Of a DNA stretch of 64,000 bases, positions 9,065-17,207 are shown piece by piece. The notes beneath the pieces were generated by a model. It was not told where the DNA came from. It was given only the letters and a program-made list of their open reading frames with translations, and did no database searches. The stretch spans positions 62,001-126,000 of the forward strand of contig NZ_JASNJE010000005.1 in the NCBI RefSeq assembly GCF_030164465.1. The letters run 5' to 3'. The DNA is from Sedimentitalea xiamensis (GTDB lineage Bacteria > Pseudomonadota > Alphaproteobacteria > Rhodobacterales > Rhodobacteraceae). How positions within the stretch are numbered: the stretch's first letter is position 1; each line of letters starts with the position of its first letter. A program made the translations under genes and the position numbers.

Positions 9065-9095
9065 GGGCGGTCGGCTTGCCGGCCGCCCATTTTCT
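9065..9095 (+). terminator. Intrinsic terminator of the TRAP operon
   Basis: GGGCGGTCGG (9065-9074) pairs with CCGGCCGCCC (9079-9088), one G-U pair, CTTG loop, followed by ATTTTCTT. It begins 24 bases after the DctM stop. Confidence 0.85.
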
Positions 9096-9147
9096 TGCGG
9101 CAACGCAAACCGGCATGAGTGCGGAATGTCATCCGGAGGCCGCTGAA

Positions 9148-9176
9148 ACAAAAAAACCGCTGCCTGGGCAGCGGTT
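9148..9176 (-). terminator. Intrinsic terminator of the YcbK-like gene
   Basis: AACCGCTG (9155-9162) pairs with CAGCGGTT (9169-9176); read on the minus strand the stem is followed by seven T residues (complement of 9148-9154). It sits 35 bases after the stop of the peptidase gene. Confidence 0.85.
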
Positions 9177-9210
9177 CGATCTTTTTCGGGCAGGTCCGGG
9201 GTTCGGCCTG

Positions 9211-9780
9211 TTATCCGCCCCAGGTGCGGACCACACCGCAATCCATGTGGACGAAGTTTGACCGGGAATAGCGCCCGACGCCGCCGGCGTGGCAGGCCGA
9301 CGCGGCCTTGGCCATCTGATTGACCGAGCGTGACGCAAGCCGAAGATCGGCCGCTTGGCCCGACATATGCAGCGAATTTTTCGCAACGCCGCGCGACCGG
9401 CTTCTGAGCATCGCATTGGTTTGCGGGCTGCGATATCCGGAAAGAAGCATGTAGGGTTCGTTCACATCCATCAGGTTGTGCGCCGCAGCCATGATGTCCA
9501 CCGTCCGCAGGTCGATGGGTTTCATCTGGTCCGTTCGCCAATCCCGCATGAAGTGGTTCACTTCCTTCACAGCGTCCTTGATGTATTCGCCGTCGATCCA
9601 GTAGATCATGTCGATCCGTTCGCCGGTGCGACCGGAATACATGCGGATCCGCCTGATATCGCCGCCGCCGCGGAGAAATCCTGCTGCATTTCCAAATGTA
9701 GGGGCTGCGGTGACTGCTGTCGCTGCGAAGACAGCCAAGAGGGATCGACGGGTTAGACCCGTTGAGGAAATCACTGTCAT
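9211..9780 (-). CDS. YcbK-like DUF882 / peptidase M15 family protein, Tat-exported
   Basis: 189 residues from the ATG at 9780. The N terminus has a twin-arginine signal (TRRSLLAVFAAT, cleavage expected near FGNA), as known for YcbK proteins. The mature part carries the zinc-peptidase M15 pattern: SGYRSPQTN, HMSGQAADLRL (His138 and Asp145 as metal ligands) and FVHMDCG (His178). M15 enzymes of this branch cleave or trim peptidoglycan peptides in the periplasm. The gene diverges from a YcbB-like L,D-transpeptidase, the same pairing of families as ycbB-ycbK in enterobacteria. A longer frame upstream of 9780 exists, but the twin-arginine motif fixes the start region. Confidence 0.88.
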   Translation of the reverse strand: MTVISSTGLTRRSLLAVFAATAVTAAPTFGNAAGFLRGGGDIRRIRMYSGRTGERIDMIYWIDGEYIKDAVKEVNHFMRDWRTDQMKPIDLRTVDIMAAAHNLMDVNEPYMLLSGYRSPQTNAMLRSRSRGVAKNSLHMSGQAADLRLASRSVNQMAKAASACHAGGVGRYSRSNFVHMDCGVVRTWGG

Positions 9781-10117
9781 GTTTCTGCGCCGTCCTGTAC
9801 GCTTTCGTTCCTGCCGGCACGCGATGTTACGCGTGCATTTTATAGTTCCATCCCCAGATGTGTAGACTCTATGCCACAGGCGGCCGCTTCCGCCAAGTCT
9901 GGAATTGTGCAAGTTTTAGATACAATCGATTTTCGGCGAATTATCGCGCAATGTCTTTTTGTTGCCACAATCCATCGGTGCCCAGCGGCGAAGTTGCATC
10001 ACAAGCAAATTCAGTTGGCGGGTATTCAAAATGTGAATAGACATCCATAAGTCATTTTTTAGAGTTTGTGTTCAAGACTAACGACTTGAACATACAGACG
10101 TTTCCAGGGATTCATGC
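9781..10117. other. Divergent promoter region between the YcbK- and YcbB-like genes
   Basis: 337 bases, AT-richer than the neighbours, with no gene-like frame. It should hold promoters for both directions. The clearest structure is a perfect inverted repeat at 10070-10091, annotated separately. Confidence 0.6.
10070..10091. promoter_or_regulatory. Perfect 7-bp inverted repeat upstream of the L,D-transpeptidase
   Basis: GTTCAAG (10070-10076) and CTTGAAC (10085-10091) are exact inverted copies with an 8-nt spacer, 26 bases before the ATG. Spacing fits a dimeric repressor or activator site or a small 5' hairpin; the regulator is not identifiable. Confidence 0.4.
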
Positions 10118-11734
10118 ATGATCGTCAAGAATGAACGCCAATCCATCACAACGGCCTTCGTGCTGCGGGTCGCCATGGCGCTGTGCTTTGTCGTGATGGG
10201 CGGCGCGGCGCTCGCACAGGTCACAGTCTTCAAGCAGACTGTCGCCGAAGCGGCGACCGATGATGCCGATCTGGCGGCCTACTACAGATCATCCGCCTAT
10301 GAACCCATCTGGACGGAGGACTCGGAAAGCCACTGGCAGCGCCGGGCGGAACTGCTGAGGGCCTTGTCGCAGGCACATCTGCACGGTCTGCCGCCGTCAC
10401 GCTACGATGCCGCCGGTCTGGAGCGGGCCATGCAGGACGTTCGGACATCGCGCGATCTCGGGCTGATCGAAGTCAGGCTAAGCAAGACGTTCCTGAGATA
10501 CGCGCGCGACGTTCAGACCGGCGTCCTGATTCCGTCACGGGTCGATGGCGGGATCGTTCGCGAAATTCCCTACCGGGACCGTCTGTCCTTGATCGAAGGG
10601 TTCGTGAACGCCTCTCCGCGGCAGTATCTGAATGGCCTGCCGCCCTCCAGCGCACAGTATCGGAACCTGATGAAGGAAAAACTCCGGCTCGAAAGTCTTC
10701 TGGCGCGCGGCGCCTGGGGGCCGACGGTGCCGGCCGACAGCCTCAAGCCGGGACAGAACGGCCCCGCCGTCATAGCGTTGCGCAACCGGCTCGTTGCGAT
10801 GGGATTGATGCCGGTCAGCGCGAGCCCGGATTATGACGTCGCGCTCCAGAAGGCGGTGCGGGATTTTCAGTTGACACACGGTCTTGAGGCGGATGGCGTT
10901 GCAGGTGCCGTGACGCTGCAAGAGGTGAACGCATCGGTGCAGTCCCGCCTTAAATCGGTCATCGTCGCGATGGAACGCGAACGCTGGACCAACATGGATT
11001 TGGGGGATCGGCATATCGTGGTCAACCAGACGGATTTCAGCGCCAAGATCGTCGATCATGGGCGGGTCACCTTTGAAACCCGATCCGTCATCGGCAAGAA
11101 CACCGGCGACCGGCGCAGTCCCGAATTCTCTGACCAGATGGAACATATGATCGTCAATCCAAGCTGGTATGTGCCGCGGTCGATCGTGACCAAGGAATAC
11201 CTGCCCCAGTTGAAGAACAACCCCCATGCCGTCGGACATATCGAGATTACCGACAGTCGCGGCCGCCGCGTGGACCGATCCAGCATGGATTTCAGCCAGT
11301 TCAGCGCCCGCAGCTTTCCTTTTTCCATGCGGCAGCCGCCCAGCAAGAGCAACGCGCTCGGTCTGGTGAAGTTCATGTTTCCGAACAAGTACAACATCTA
11401 TCTGCACGACACCCCGTCAAAGAACCTGTTCGAACGGGAAACCCGCGCGTTTTCACATGGCTGTATCCGGCTCGCCGACCCGTTCGACTTTGCCTACACG
11501 TTGCTTGCGGCGCAGACCGACGACCCGCAGGGGGTGTTCCAGACGGCGCTGAAGTCCGGGCGCGAAACCAAGATCGACCTGGTGACACCGGTTCCGGTTC
11601 ATATCATCTACCGCACGGCGATCATGACCGAGAAAGGCAAGCCCGAATACCGCCGGGATGTCTACGGACGGGATGCCCGGATCTGGCAGGCGCTTGAAAA
11701 CGCGGGGGTGGCCCTTGAAGGGTTTCAGGGGTAA
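10118..11734 (+). CDS. YcbB-like L,D-transpeptidase with peptidoglycan-binding domain
   Basis: 538 residues. An N-terminal signal or anchor segment (about 14-34, ending GGAALAQ) directs it to the periplasm. A substrate-domain region follows, then a PG_binding_1 module (about residues 215-275, LKPGQNGPAVIALRNRL). The YkuD catalytic domain occupies about 285-470; its active site reads SHGCIRLADP, with Cys449 as nucleophile and His447 adjacent. Such enzymes make 3-3 cross-links in peptidoglycan. Start at 10118 has AGGGA about 8 nt upstream. Domain order matches YcbB/LdtD. The LpxD-like gene begins 20 bp downstream, suggesting a joint envelope operon. Confidence 0.92.
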   Translation: MIVKNERQSITTAFVLRVAMALCFVVMGGAALAQVTVFKQTVAEAATDDADLAAYYRSSAYEPIWTEDSESHWQRRAELLRALSQAHLHGLPPSRYDAAGLERAMQDVRTSRDLGLIEVRLSKTFLRYARDVQTGVLIPSRVDGGIVREIPYRDRLSLIEGFVNASPRQYLNGLPPSSAQYRNLMKEKLRLESLLARGAWGPTVPADSLKPGQNGPAVIALRNRLVAMGLMPVSASPDYDVALQKAVRDFQLTHGLEADGVAGAVTLQEVNASVQSRLKSVIVAMERERWTNMDLGDRHIVVNQTDFSAKIVDHGRVTFETRSVIGKNTGDRRSPEFSDQMEHMIVNPSWYVPRSIVTKEYLPQLKNNPHAVGHIEITDSRGRRVDRSSMDFSQFSARSFPFSMRQPPSKSNALGLVKFMFPNKYNIYLHDTPSKNLFERETRAFSHGCIRLADPFDFAYTLLAAQTDDPQGVFQTALKSGRETKIDLVTPVPVHIIYRTAIMTEKGKPEYRRDVYGRDARIWQALENAGVALEGFQG

Positions 11735-11754
11735 ATCAGACCCTGAAACGACAG

Positions 11755-12858
11755 ATGGGCCGGAGCATGACTTTCACGATCCTTGAAATCGCAAACGCCA
11801 TCGGAGCAGAATCAGCCGGGGACACGGGGTTGAGGGTGCAGCGGGCAGCCGAGCCCGCGCAGGCCGGACCGGACGATCTGGCCCTGGCCATGTCCGCGAC
11901 CTATGGAGAGCAGCTTTCGCAGGGCAGGGCCCGAGCCGCCGTGGTCTGGCCGGAGGCGGACTGGCAGGCGATGGGACTTTCGGCCGCGATCTTCGCGCCG
12001 CGCCCGCGCATGGCCATGTCCGGTCTCACGTCGATGTTCGATCCGGGGCAGGGCTACGGGAGCGGAATTCACCCCTCTGCGGTCATCGATCCGTCCGCGG
12101 ACCTGGCTGCGGATGTGTCTGTCGGCCCGCTCTGCGCCATCGGGGCGGGGGCGAGGATCGGCGCCGGGTCCGTCATTGGACCTCACTGCGTCATTGGCAA
12201 GGATGCGAGCCTCGGTGAGAACGCGTATCTGCGTGAAATGGTCAGCATCGGTGCGCGGGTCCAGATCGGAAACCGGTTCATTGCGCAACCCGGCGCAAGG
12301 ATCGGCTCGGACGGGTTTTCATTCGTCACCCCCGAGATTTCGACGGCCGAAACCGTCCGCAAGACGATGAAGGACGGGGGGGACGCAAAGCCGCAAAGCT
12401 GGATCCGCATCCATTCGCTCGGGGCCGTGACGATCGGCGACGACGTCGAAGTCGGGGCCAACTGCACCATCGACAATGGCACGATCCGGAACACCGAGAT
12501 CGGCAGCGGCACCAAGTTGGACAACCTGGTTCATGTCGGCCACAATGTCACCACCGGGACCGATTGCCTGCTGTGCGGTCTGACCGGGGTCTCCGGATCG
12601 GTCCGGATCGGCAACAACGTGATTCTGGCCGGGCAGTGCGGCGTCGTGGACAATATCTTCATTGGCGACAACGTCGTTGCGACCGGGGGCACGAAGATCC
12701 TGTCCAATGTCCCGGCAGGGCGCGTCCTGATGGGCTATCCCGCGGTCAAGATGGAAACCCAGACGGAAATCTACAAGGCGCTGCGCCGGCTGCCGCGCCT
12801 GGCCCGTGATTTTGCGTCCTTGCAAAAGATGGTTTCCAAACCGGGATCAAGCGACTAG
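11755..12858 (+). CDS. LpxD-like UDP-3-O-acylglucosamine N-acyltransferase
   Basis: 367 residues. A short N-terminal uridine-binding-type domain (1 to about 95) is followed by hexapeptide repeats forming a left-handed beta-helix (about 100-330: IGAGARIGAGSVIG and similar), then a C-terminal helix (EIYKALRRLPRL). The catalytic histidine expected for LpxD lies in LVHVGHNV (His263). LpxD transfers a 3-hydroxyacyl chain from ACP to the amino group of the lipid A precursor. It is not next to bamA, fabZ or lpxA as the housekeeping gene normally is, but next to a dedicated ACP and ketoacyl synthase, so it may be a specialised paralogue. Start choice (11755 or 11767) is uncertain because neither has a strong ribosome site. 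Confidence 0.82.
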   Translation: MGRSMTFTILEIANAIGAESAGDTGLRVQRAAEPAQAGPDDLALAMSATYGEQLSQGRARAAVVWPEADWQAMGLSAAIFAPRPRMAMSGLTSMFDPGQGYGSGIHPSAVIDPSADLAADVSVGPLCAIGAGARIGAGSVIGPHCVIGKDASLGENAYLREMVSIGARVQIGNRFIAQPGARIGSDGFSFVTPEISTAETVRKTMKDGGDAKPQSWIRIHSLGAVTIGDDVEVGANCTIDNGTIRNTEIGSGTKLDNLVHVGHNVTTGTDCLLCGLTGVSGSVRIGNNVILAGQCGVVDNIFIGDNVVATGGTKILSNVPAGRVLMGYPAVKMETQTEIYKALRRLPRLARDFASLQKMVSKPGSSD

Positions 12859-12892
12859 ATCAGCGCCAAGACAGCAGATCAAGAGGTCCTCC

Positions 12893-13150
12893 ATGAGTAT
12901 CCGCGACAGGGTCATTGCGATCATTGCCGAACAGGCGATGCTGGAACCGTCCGATGTCACGATGTCCAGCACCCTGGAAGATCTGGGAATCGATAGCCTT
13001 GGTCTGGTGGAAAGCATCTTCGCGATCGAGGAGGAATTCGACATCTCGATCCCGTTCAATGCGAACGATCCCGCCGAGAGCGATTTCGACATATCCGATG
13101 TCTCGACCATCGTTGAGGGCATCGAGAAACTGATCGAAGACAGGCCGTGA
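12893..13150 (+). CDS. Acyl carrier protein
   Basis: 85 residues from the ATG at 12893, preceded by GAGG at 12883-12886. The phosphopantetheine attachment motif is LGIDSLGLVE, with Ser35 as the modified residue. Acidic helix II (ESIFAIEEEFDI) is typical for docking to fatty-acid enzymes. Its neighbours, an LpxD-like acyltransferase 34 bp upstream and a ketoacyl synthase 19 bp downstream, indicate a dedicated ACP for a special acyl chain rather than the housekeeping AcpP, which normally sits with fabD-fabG-fabF. It needs a phosphopantetheinyl transferase encoded elsewhere. Confidence 0.88.
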   Translation: MSIRDRVIAIIAEQAMLEPSDVTMSSTLEDLGIDSLGLVESIFAIEEEFDISIPFNANDPAESDFDISDVSTIVEGIEKLIEDRP

Positions 13151-13169
13151 TCCGGGCTGGCCGTTCAAG

Positions 13170-14378
13170 ATGAAACGGGTCGTCATCACCGGCGCGGGAA
13201 CCATCAATGCACTTGGGCATTCGGTTCCGGAAACCCTGCGGGCCATGCAGGACGGAAAATGCGGTATCGGAGAACTGGACTTTCGCGATGTGGACCGGCT
13301 GGCGATCCGCATCGGCGGACAGGTCCGTGGCTTTGAACCCGAAAGCCGATTCAATCGGCAGCAACTGTCGCTCTACGACCGGTTCACGCAGTTCACCCTG
13401 ATCGCCGCGAAAGAAGCGATTGCCCAATCGGGGCTGGAATTCAGCGGCGCTCTGGCCGCCACTTCCGGCGTGGTGCTCGGCACCGCGGGCGGCGGGGTCA
13501 GCACCTGGGACGACAACTATCGCTCGGTCTACGAGGACGGCAAGAACAGGGTGCATCCCTTTGTCGTGCCCAAGTTGATGAACAACGCCGCCGCAAGCCA
13601 TGTCAGCATGGAATACAATCTCAAGGGTCCGTCGTTCACCGTGTCCACGGCCTGCGCGTCCTCCAATCACGCGATGGCCCAGGCTTTCGCCATGGTGCGC
13701 AGCGGAATGGCCAAGGCGATGGTCACGGGCGGTTCCGAATCGATGCTGTGCTTTGGCGGGGTCAAGGCATGGGAAGGGTTGCGGGTGATGTCCAAGGACG
13801 CCTGCCGGCCTTTCAGCCTTGGGCGCAGTGGCATGGTACAGGGCGAAGGTGCCGGAGTGTTCGTGTTCGAAGACTACGACCACGCCCGCGCCCGCGGCGC
13901 GGAGATCCTTTGCGAAGTGATCGGGTTCGCCATGTCGTCGGATGCGTCCGATATCGTCATGCCGTCCAAGCAGGGCGCCGCGCGCGCCATGGCCAACGCG
14001 CTGTCGGACGCAAGGGTCAATCCCGAAGACGTGGGTTATATCAATGCGCATGGCACCGGAACGGCCGCGAACGACAAGACCGAATGCGCCGCGGTCGCTG
14101 ATGTATTCGGCCGTCATGCGGACCGGCTGATGATCAGTTCGACCAAGTCGATGCATGGTCATCTGATCGGCGGCACCGGCGCTGTCGAACTCCTGGCCTG
14201 CATCATGGCGGTGCGCGATGGCGTCATCGCGCCGACCATAGGATATGAGGAACCGGATCCGGAATGCGCGCTGGACGTGGTCCCGAACACCGCCCGCGAG
14301 GCGAATGTCTCGGTCGCGGTGTCCAACGCATTTGCGTTCGGCGGTATGAACGCGGTTCTGGTGCTGCGCAAGGCATGA
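13170..14378 (+). CDS. Beta-ketoacyl-ACP synthase (FabF/KAS II type)
   Basis: 402 residues, thiolase fold, decarboxylating condensation of malonyl-ACP with an acyl chain. The active-site triad is visible: Cys162 in STACASSNHA, His294 in NAHGTGTAAND and His331 in KSMHGHLIGG, with Lys326. The C terminus has the usual SNAFAFGGMNAVLVL glycine-rich turn. It is 19 bp behind the ACP gene and is the last gene of the presumed envelope operon, ended by a bidirectional terminator. Together with the ACP and LpxD-like gene it suggests elongation of an unusual hydroxyacyl chain for an envelope lipid; that role is inferred. Confidence 0.9.
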   Translation: MKRVVITGAGTINALGHSVPETLRAMQDGKCGIGELDFRDVDRLAIRIGGQVRGFEPESRFNRQQLSLYDRFTQFTLIAAKEAIAQSGLEFSGALAATSGVVLGTAGGGVSTWDDNYRSVYEDGKNRVHPFVVPKLMNNAAASHVSMEYNLKGPSFTVSTACASSNHAMAQAFAMVRSGMAKAMVTGGSESMLCFGGVKAWEGLRVMSKDACRPFSLGRSGMVQGEGAGVFVFEDYDHARARGAEILCEVIGFAMSSDASDIVMPSKQGAARAMANALSDARVNPEDVGYINAHGTGTAANDKTECAAVADVFGRHADRLMISSTKSMHGHLIGGTGAVELLACIMAVRDGVIAPTIGYEEPDPECALDVVPNTAREANVSVAVSNAFAFGGMNAVLVLRKA

Positions 14379-14382
14379 ACGA

Positions 14383-14409
14383 TTGCGCCGGACCATGGGC
14401 CCGGCGCAA
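14383..14409. terminator. Bidirectional terminator between ketoacyl synthase and IalB genes
   Basis: TTGCGCCGG (14383-14391) pairs perfectly with CCGGCGCAA (14401-14409) around a 9-nt loop, between convergent stop codons 54 bp apart. Confidence 0.7.
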
Positions 14410-14432
14410 AGTTCCGACGAAATGGCGGAAGC

Positions 14433-15086
14433 CTACTGTTTCAGGACGTCCACCGCGTCGAACCCGGCGGTGAATCCGGACAGGGACATGGTCAGCGCCA
14501 CAACCTGATCCGGCGCCGGCGCCGGCACGATCGAAACGGTCGCCTTGCTGCCGCGCTTGAACGCGTCGACGTCTTCCTGCGTCAACCCGATCTGAGCAGC
14601 GCAGCCAAGGGGATTGCAGAAGGCGAAGTTGTAGCGCTTGCCCGGCCCGTCATCCACCGCGATGGTCAGCTGCGCGGTCAGAAGCGTTTCCAGCGGTACC
14701 AGAACGGTGGCACCCGCTACGGCCTGTCCGCCATTGTCGATCCTGAACAGCGAAACTTCCGCCACCGGATTTTCGGAATCGTCCCGCAGAATCTGCAGAA
14801 GCGAGCAGGGATCGGTTTCCCCCTCTGTCTTGATACAGGCAAGGGTCCAGTCGCCAAAGGTTTCCTTGGCGTATCTTTCACCCTGCTTTGGTCCTTCGGA
14901 CACGGATTGGCCCAGATCGAGCTGGTTTGGCGTTTCCGGCGCGGTTGCCTCTGCCGCGGGAGCTTCGGCAGGCGCCTCTGCCGCGGGAGCTTCTGCAGGC
15001 GCGTCGGTCGTGGCGTCCTGCGCGAACGCGGGGGCCATCAGGGCGCACAACGCGATTGCAGCGGCGGATGTCGGAAGTCTGTACAT
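14433..15086 (-). CDS. IalB-family (invasion associated locus B) exported protein
   Basis: 217 residues. A Sec signal peptide (1 to about 22, ending APAFAQ) precedes a low-complexity Ala/Pro/Glu linker (about 25-52). The rest matches the IalB family: FGDWTLACIKTEGETDPC, LLQILRD, VPLETLLTAQLTIAVDDG, the FCNPLGCAAQIGL cysteine pair, and a hydrophobic C-terminal strand region. Members are periplasmic or outer-membrane-associated proteins of unknown biochemical role; the founder was tied to host-cell invasion in Bartonella, while free-living alphaproteobacteria often have several copies. Four cysteines could form two disulfides. It converges with the ketoacyl synthase gene and shares a terminator with it. 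Confidence 0.88.
   Translation of the reverse strand: MYRLPTSAAAIALCALMAPAFAQDATTDAPAEAPAAEAPAEAPAAEATAPETPNQLDLGQSVSEGPKQGERYAKETFGDWTLACIKTEGETDPCSLLQILRDDSENPVAEVSLFRIDNGGQAVAGATVLVPLETLLTAQLTIAVDDGPGKRYNFAFCNPLGCAAQIGLTQEDVDAFKRGSKATVSIVPAPAPDQVVALTMSLSGFTAGFDAVDVLKQ
14947..15000 (-). repeat. Two 27-bp tandem repeats coding an Ala/Pro/Glu linker
   Basis: Units 14947-14973 and 14974-15000 differ at one base. On the coding strand they encode a nine-residue unit (AEAPAAEAP-like) in the linker after the signal peptide of the IalB-family protein, so unit gain or loss would keep frame. Confidence 0.85.
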
Positions 15087-15564
15087 TTGACTGTCTCTTT
15101 GTTTGTGAACTGCTGTCGCGCCCGTCTATCATGCTGCGGAAGGGGAGTCAGGCGGATAATGGCGGGCAATGGCCACTACACGCGATTTTCAAGTCAGGGA
15201 TTCGGCAGGGGCTGAACGTGCCGGCGACACCGCCTGGTCGCCGAAAAAAAGGAGACCGAAAGGCCCCCTTTTTCAATCTTTTTCTCCCCGTCGGACTGGC
15301 CGACTTAGTCATTGCCTGCACGTTACGAGACGTGCGGGCGGCGGTCAACTAGAAACAGGAAAAAGATATGAGACGCGGCAGTTATCCGAAGGAATGTCCC
15401 CACGTGGCGAAAAAAGGGCCGCACCCGAGGGCGCGGCCAGTCTGACAGGGAGGAAGTGCCCGCAAGACACGGAGGCCACTGCTGCGGACACAAATATATA
15501 TGGCAGGCAGAGGTTAACTTTGTATGGTCAGGGCGACACGGACACAGGGCGGGGAAACGAGCAT
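15087..15564. other. Divergent region between IalB and HerA-like genes
   Basis: 478 bases with no persuasive gene. It contains A/T-rich homopurine and homopyrimidine runs near 15243-15292 and a strong imperfect hairpin at 15314-15339 (annotated separately). An open frame runs into the HerA-like gene from 15169, but its translation is low-complexity Arg/Lys/Gly-rich and the ATG at 15565 has a good ribosome site. Confidence 0.55.
15314..15339. promoter_or_regulatory. Imperfect hairpin in the leader of the HerA-like gene
   Basis: GCCTGCACGT (15314-15323) pairs with ACGTGCGGGC (15330-15339), nine Watson-Crick pairs and one G-U, six-base loop. No T-run follows, so simple termination is unlikely. 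It lies about 225 bases before the start codon. Confidence 0.35.
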
Positions 15565-17106
15565 ATGAATGGCAAGGTATTCATCGGAGGCGGCGGCGTC
15601 GAATATGGCGAACCTCAGGGGCTGTCACTGAAGTATGCCAACCGCCATGGATTGGTCGCCGGGGCAACGGGAACAGGCAAAACGGTGACGTTGCAGATCC
15701 TCGCGGAAGGGTTCAGCGATGCTGGTGTTCCCGTGTTCCTGTCCGACGTCAAAGGCGATCTTTCGGGGCTGGCGGAACCGGGCTCTGCCGATCACAAGCT
15801 GAACAAGCCGTTTATGGAACGTGCGGCCAGGATCGGTTTCACCGACTACGCCTACCGCGCCTATCCGGTGACGTTCTGGGATCTGTTCGGCGAACAGGGC
15901 CATCCGGTCCGCACCACGGTCGCGGAAATGGGTCCGCTGCTGCTCGCCCGTCTGCTGGAACTGAGCGAGGCGCAGGAAGGCATCCTGAACATCGCGTTTC
16001 GCCTGTCGGACGAAGAAGGACTGCCGCTTCTGGATCTGAAGGACCTGCAATCGCTTCTGGTCTGGATCGGAGAGAACAGGGACGAACTGTCTCTGAGATA
16101 CGGCAACGTCTCGACGGCTTCGATCGGCGCGATCCAGCGCCGTCTGCTGGTTCTGGAAAATCAGGGCGGCAGCCGCCTGTTCGGTGAACCGGCCCTCGCC
16201 CTGAGCGACCTGATGCGCCAGGACGGAAACGGACGCGGGCGCATCAACATCCTTGCCTCCGACAAGCTGATGGGGTCCCCGACGCTTTATGCCACGTTCC
16301 TCTTGTGGCTGCTCAGCGAACTTTTCGAGAACCTGCCCGAAGTCGGGGATCCGGACAAACCCAAGCTGGTGTTCTTTTTCGACGAGGCACATCTGTTGTT
16401 TGACGACGCTCCCAAGGCGCTGGTCGACAAGGTCGAACAGGTGGCCCGCCTGATCCGTTCAAAAGGGGTCGGGATCTATTTCATCACCCAGAACCCGGCC
16501 GACGTTCCCGAAGACATCCTCGGGCAACTGGGCAACCGTATCCAGCACGCCCTGCGGGCTTTTACCGCAAAGGACCGCAAGAACCTGGCGCTTGCCGCAC
16601 AGACCTACCGCGACAATCCCCGTTTTTCGACCGAAGAGACGATCCGCGAAGTCGGCGTCGGCGAAGCCGTGACCTCCATGCTGCTGGACAAGGGTATACC
16701 CGGTATCGTCGAACGGACCCTGATCCGGCCGCCTTCGTCACAGGTCGGGCCGATCACAGCGGACAGGCGGCGCGCTCTTCTGGCGGCATCGGACATGGCC
16801 GGCAAATACGACGCGGCTCTGGATCGGGAATCCGCGTTCGAGATCCTTGCGAAACGGGCGGACGTCGCCGCCGCCGAAGCCGCCGCCGCCGAGGAAAAGG
16901 CCGAAGACCTCGCCCCGATGTTCCAGGAATTCAATGCGGCCCGCCGCTATTCGGGTAGCCGGGTGCCCCGTTCCACGTCGCGCCCCGCTAGGCAGACCGA
17001 AAATTTTGGCGAAGCGATCGCCCGGAACGTGATGAAGGAACTCTCGGGCACCACCGGACGCCGTATCGTGCGCGGTATCCTCGGAGGCCTCTTCAAAGGA
17101 CGTTGA
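15565..17106 (+). CDS. HerA-like ATPase, DUF853 family (YjgR-type)
   Basis: 513 residues from the ATG at 15565 (GGGGA at 15551-15555). Walker A is GATGTGKT near residue 32 and Walker B is LVFFFDEAHLLF near 270, placing it in the HerA/FtsK ATPase superfamily. Family-typical segments include FLSDVKGDLSGLA, GYP-like aromatic FWDLFGEQGHP, YFITQNPADVP (sensor region) and a basic C terminus with an Ala/Glu-rich helix (AAAEAAAAEEKAEDLAP) before it. DUF853 proteins form oligomeric ATPases of unsettled function, sometimes suggested to act in DNA or protein transactions. It appears to be a single-gene unit with a long leader, converging with the first Liv operon. Confidence 0.88.
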   Translation: MNGKVFIGGGGVEYGEPQGLSLKYANRHGLVAGATGTGKTVTLQILAEGFSDAGVPVFLSDVKGDLSGLAEPGSADHKLNKPFMERAARIGFTDYAYRAYPVTFWDLFGEQGHPVRTTVAEMGPLLLARLLELSEAQEGILNIAFRLSDEEGLPLLDLKDLQSLLVWIGENRDELSLRYGNVSTASIGAIQRRLLVLENQGGSRLFGEPALALSDLMRQDGNGRGRINILASDKLMGSPTLYATFLLWLLSELFENLPEVGDPDKPKLVFFFDEAHLLFDDAPKALVDKVEQVARLIRSKGVGIYFITQNPADVPEDILGQLGNRIQHALRAFTAKDRKNLALAAQTYRDNPRFSTEETIREVGVGEAVTSMLLDKGIPGIVERTLIRPPSSQVGPITADRRRALLAASDMAGKYDAALDRESAFEILAKRADVAAAEAAAAEEKAEDLAPMFQEFNAARRYSGSRVPRSTSRPARQTENFGEAIARNVMKELSGTTGRRIVRGILGGLFKGR

Positions 17107-17207
17107 GCACTGACCGGGGAAGGCCGGTTTGCAATGCAAGAACACACGATTGCCCGAATGCCCTGGATTCGGCGCATCGATCACTTCGGACGTTTCGCCG
17201 AATTTCT

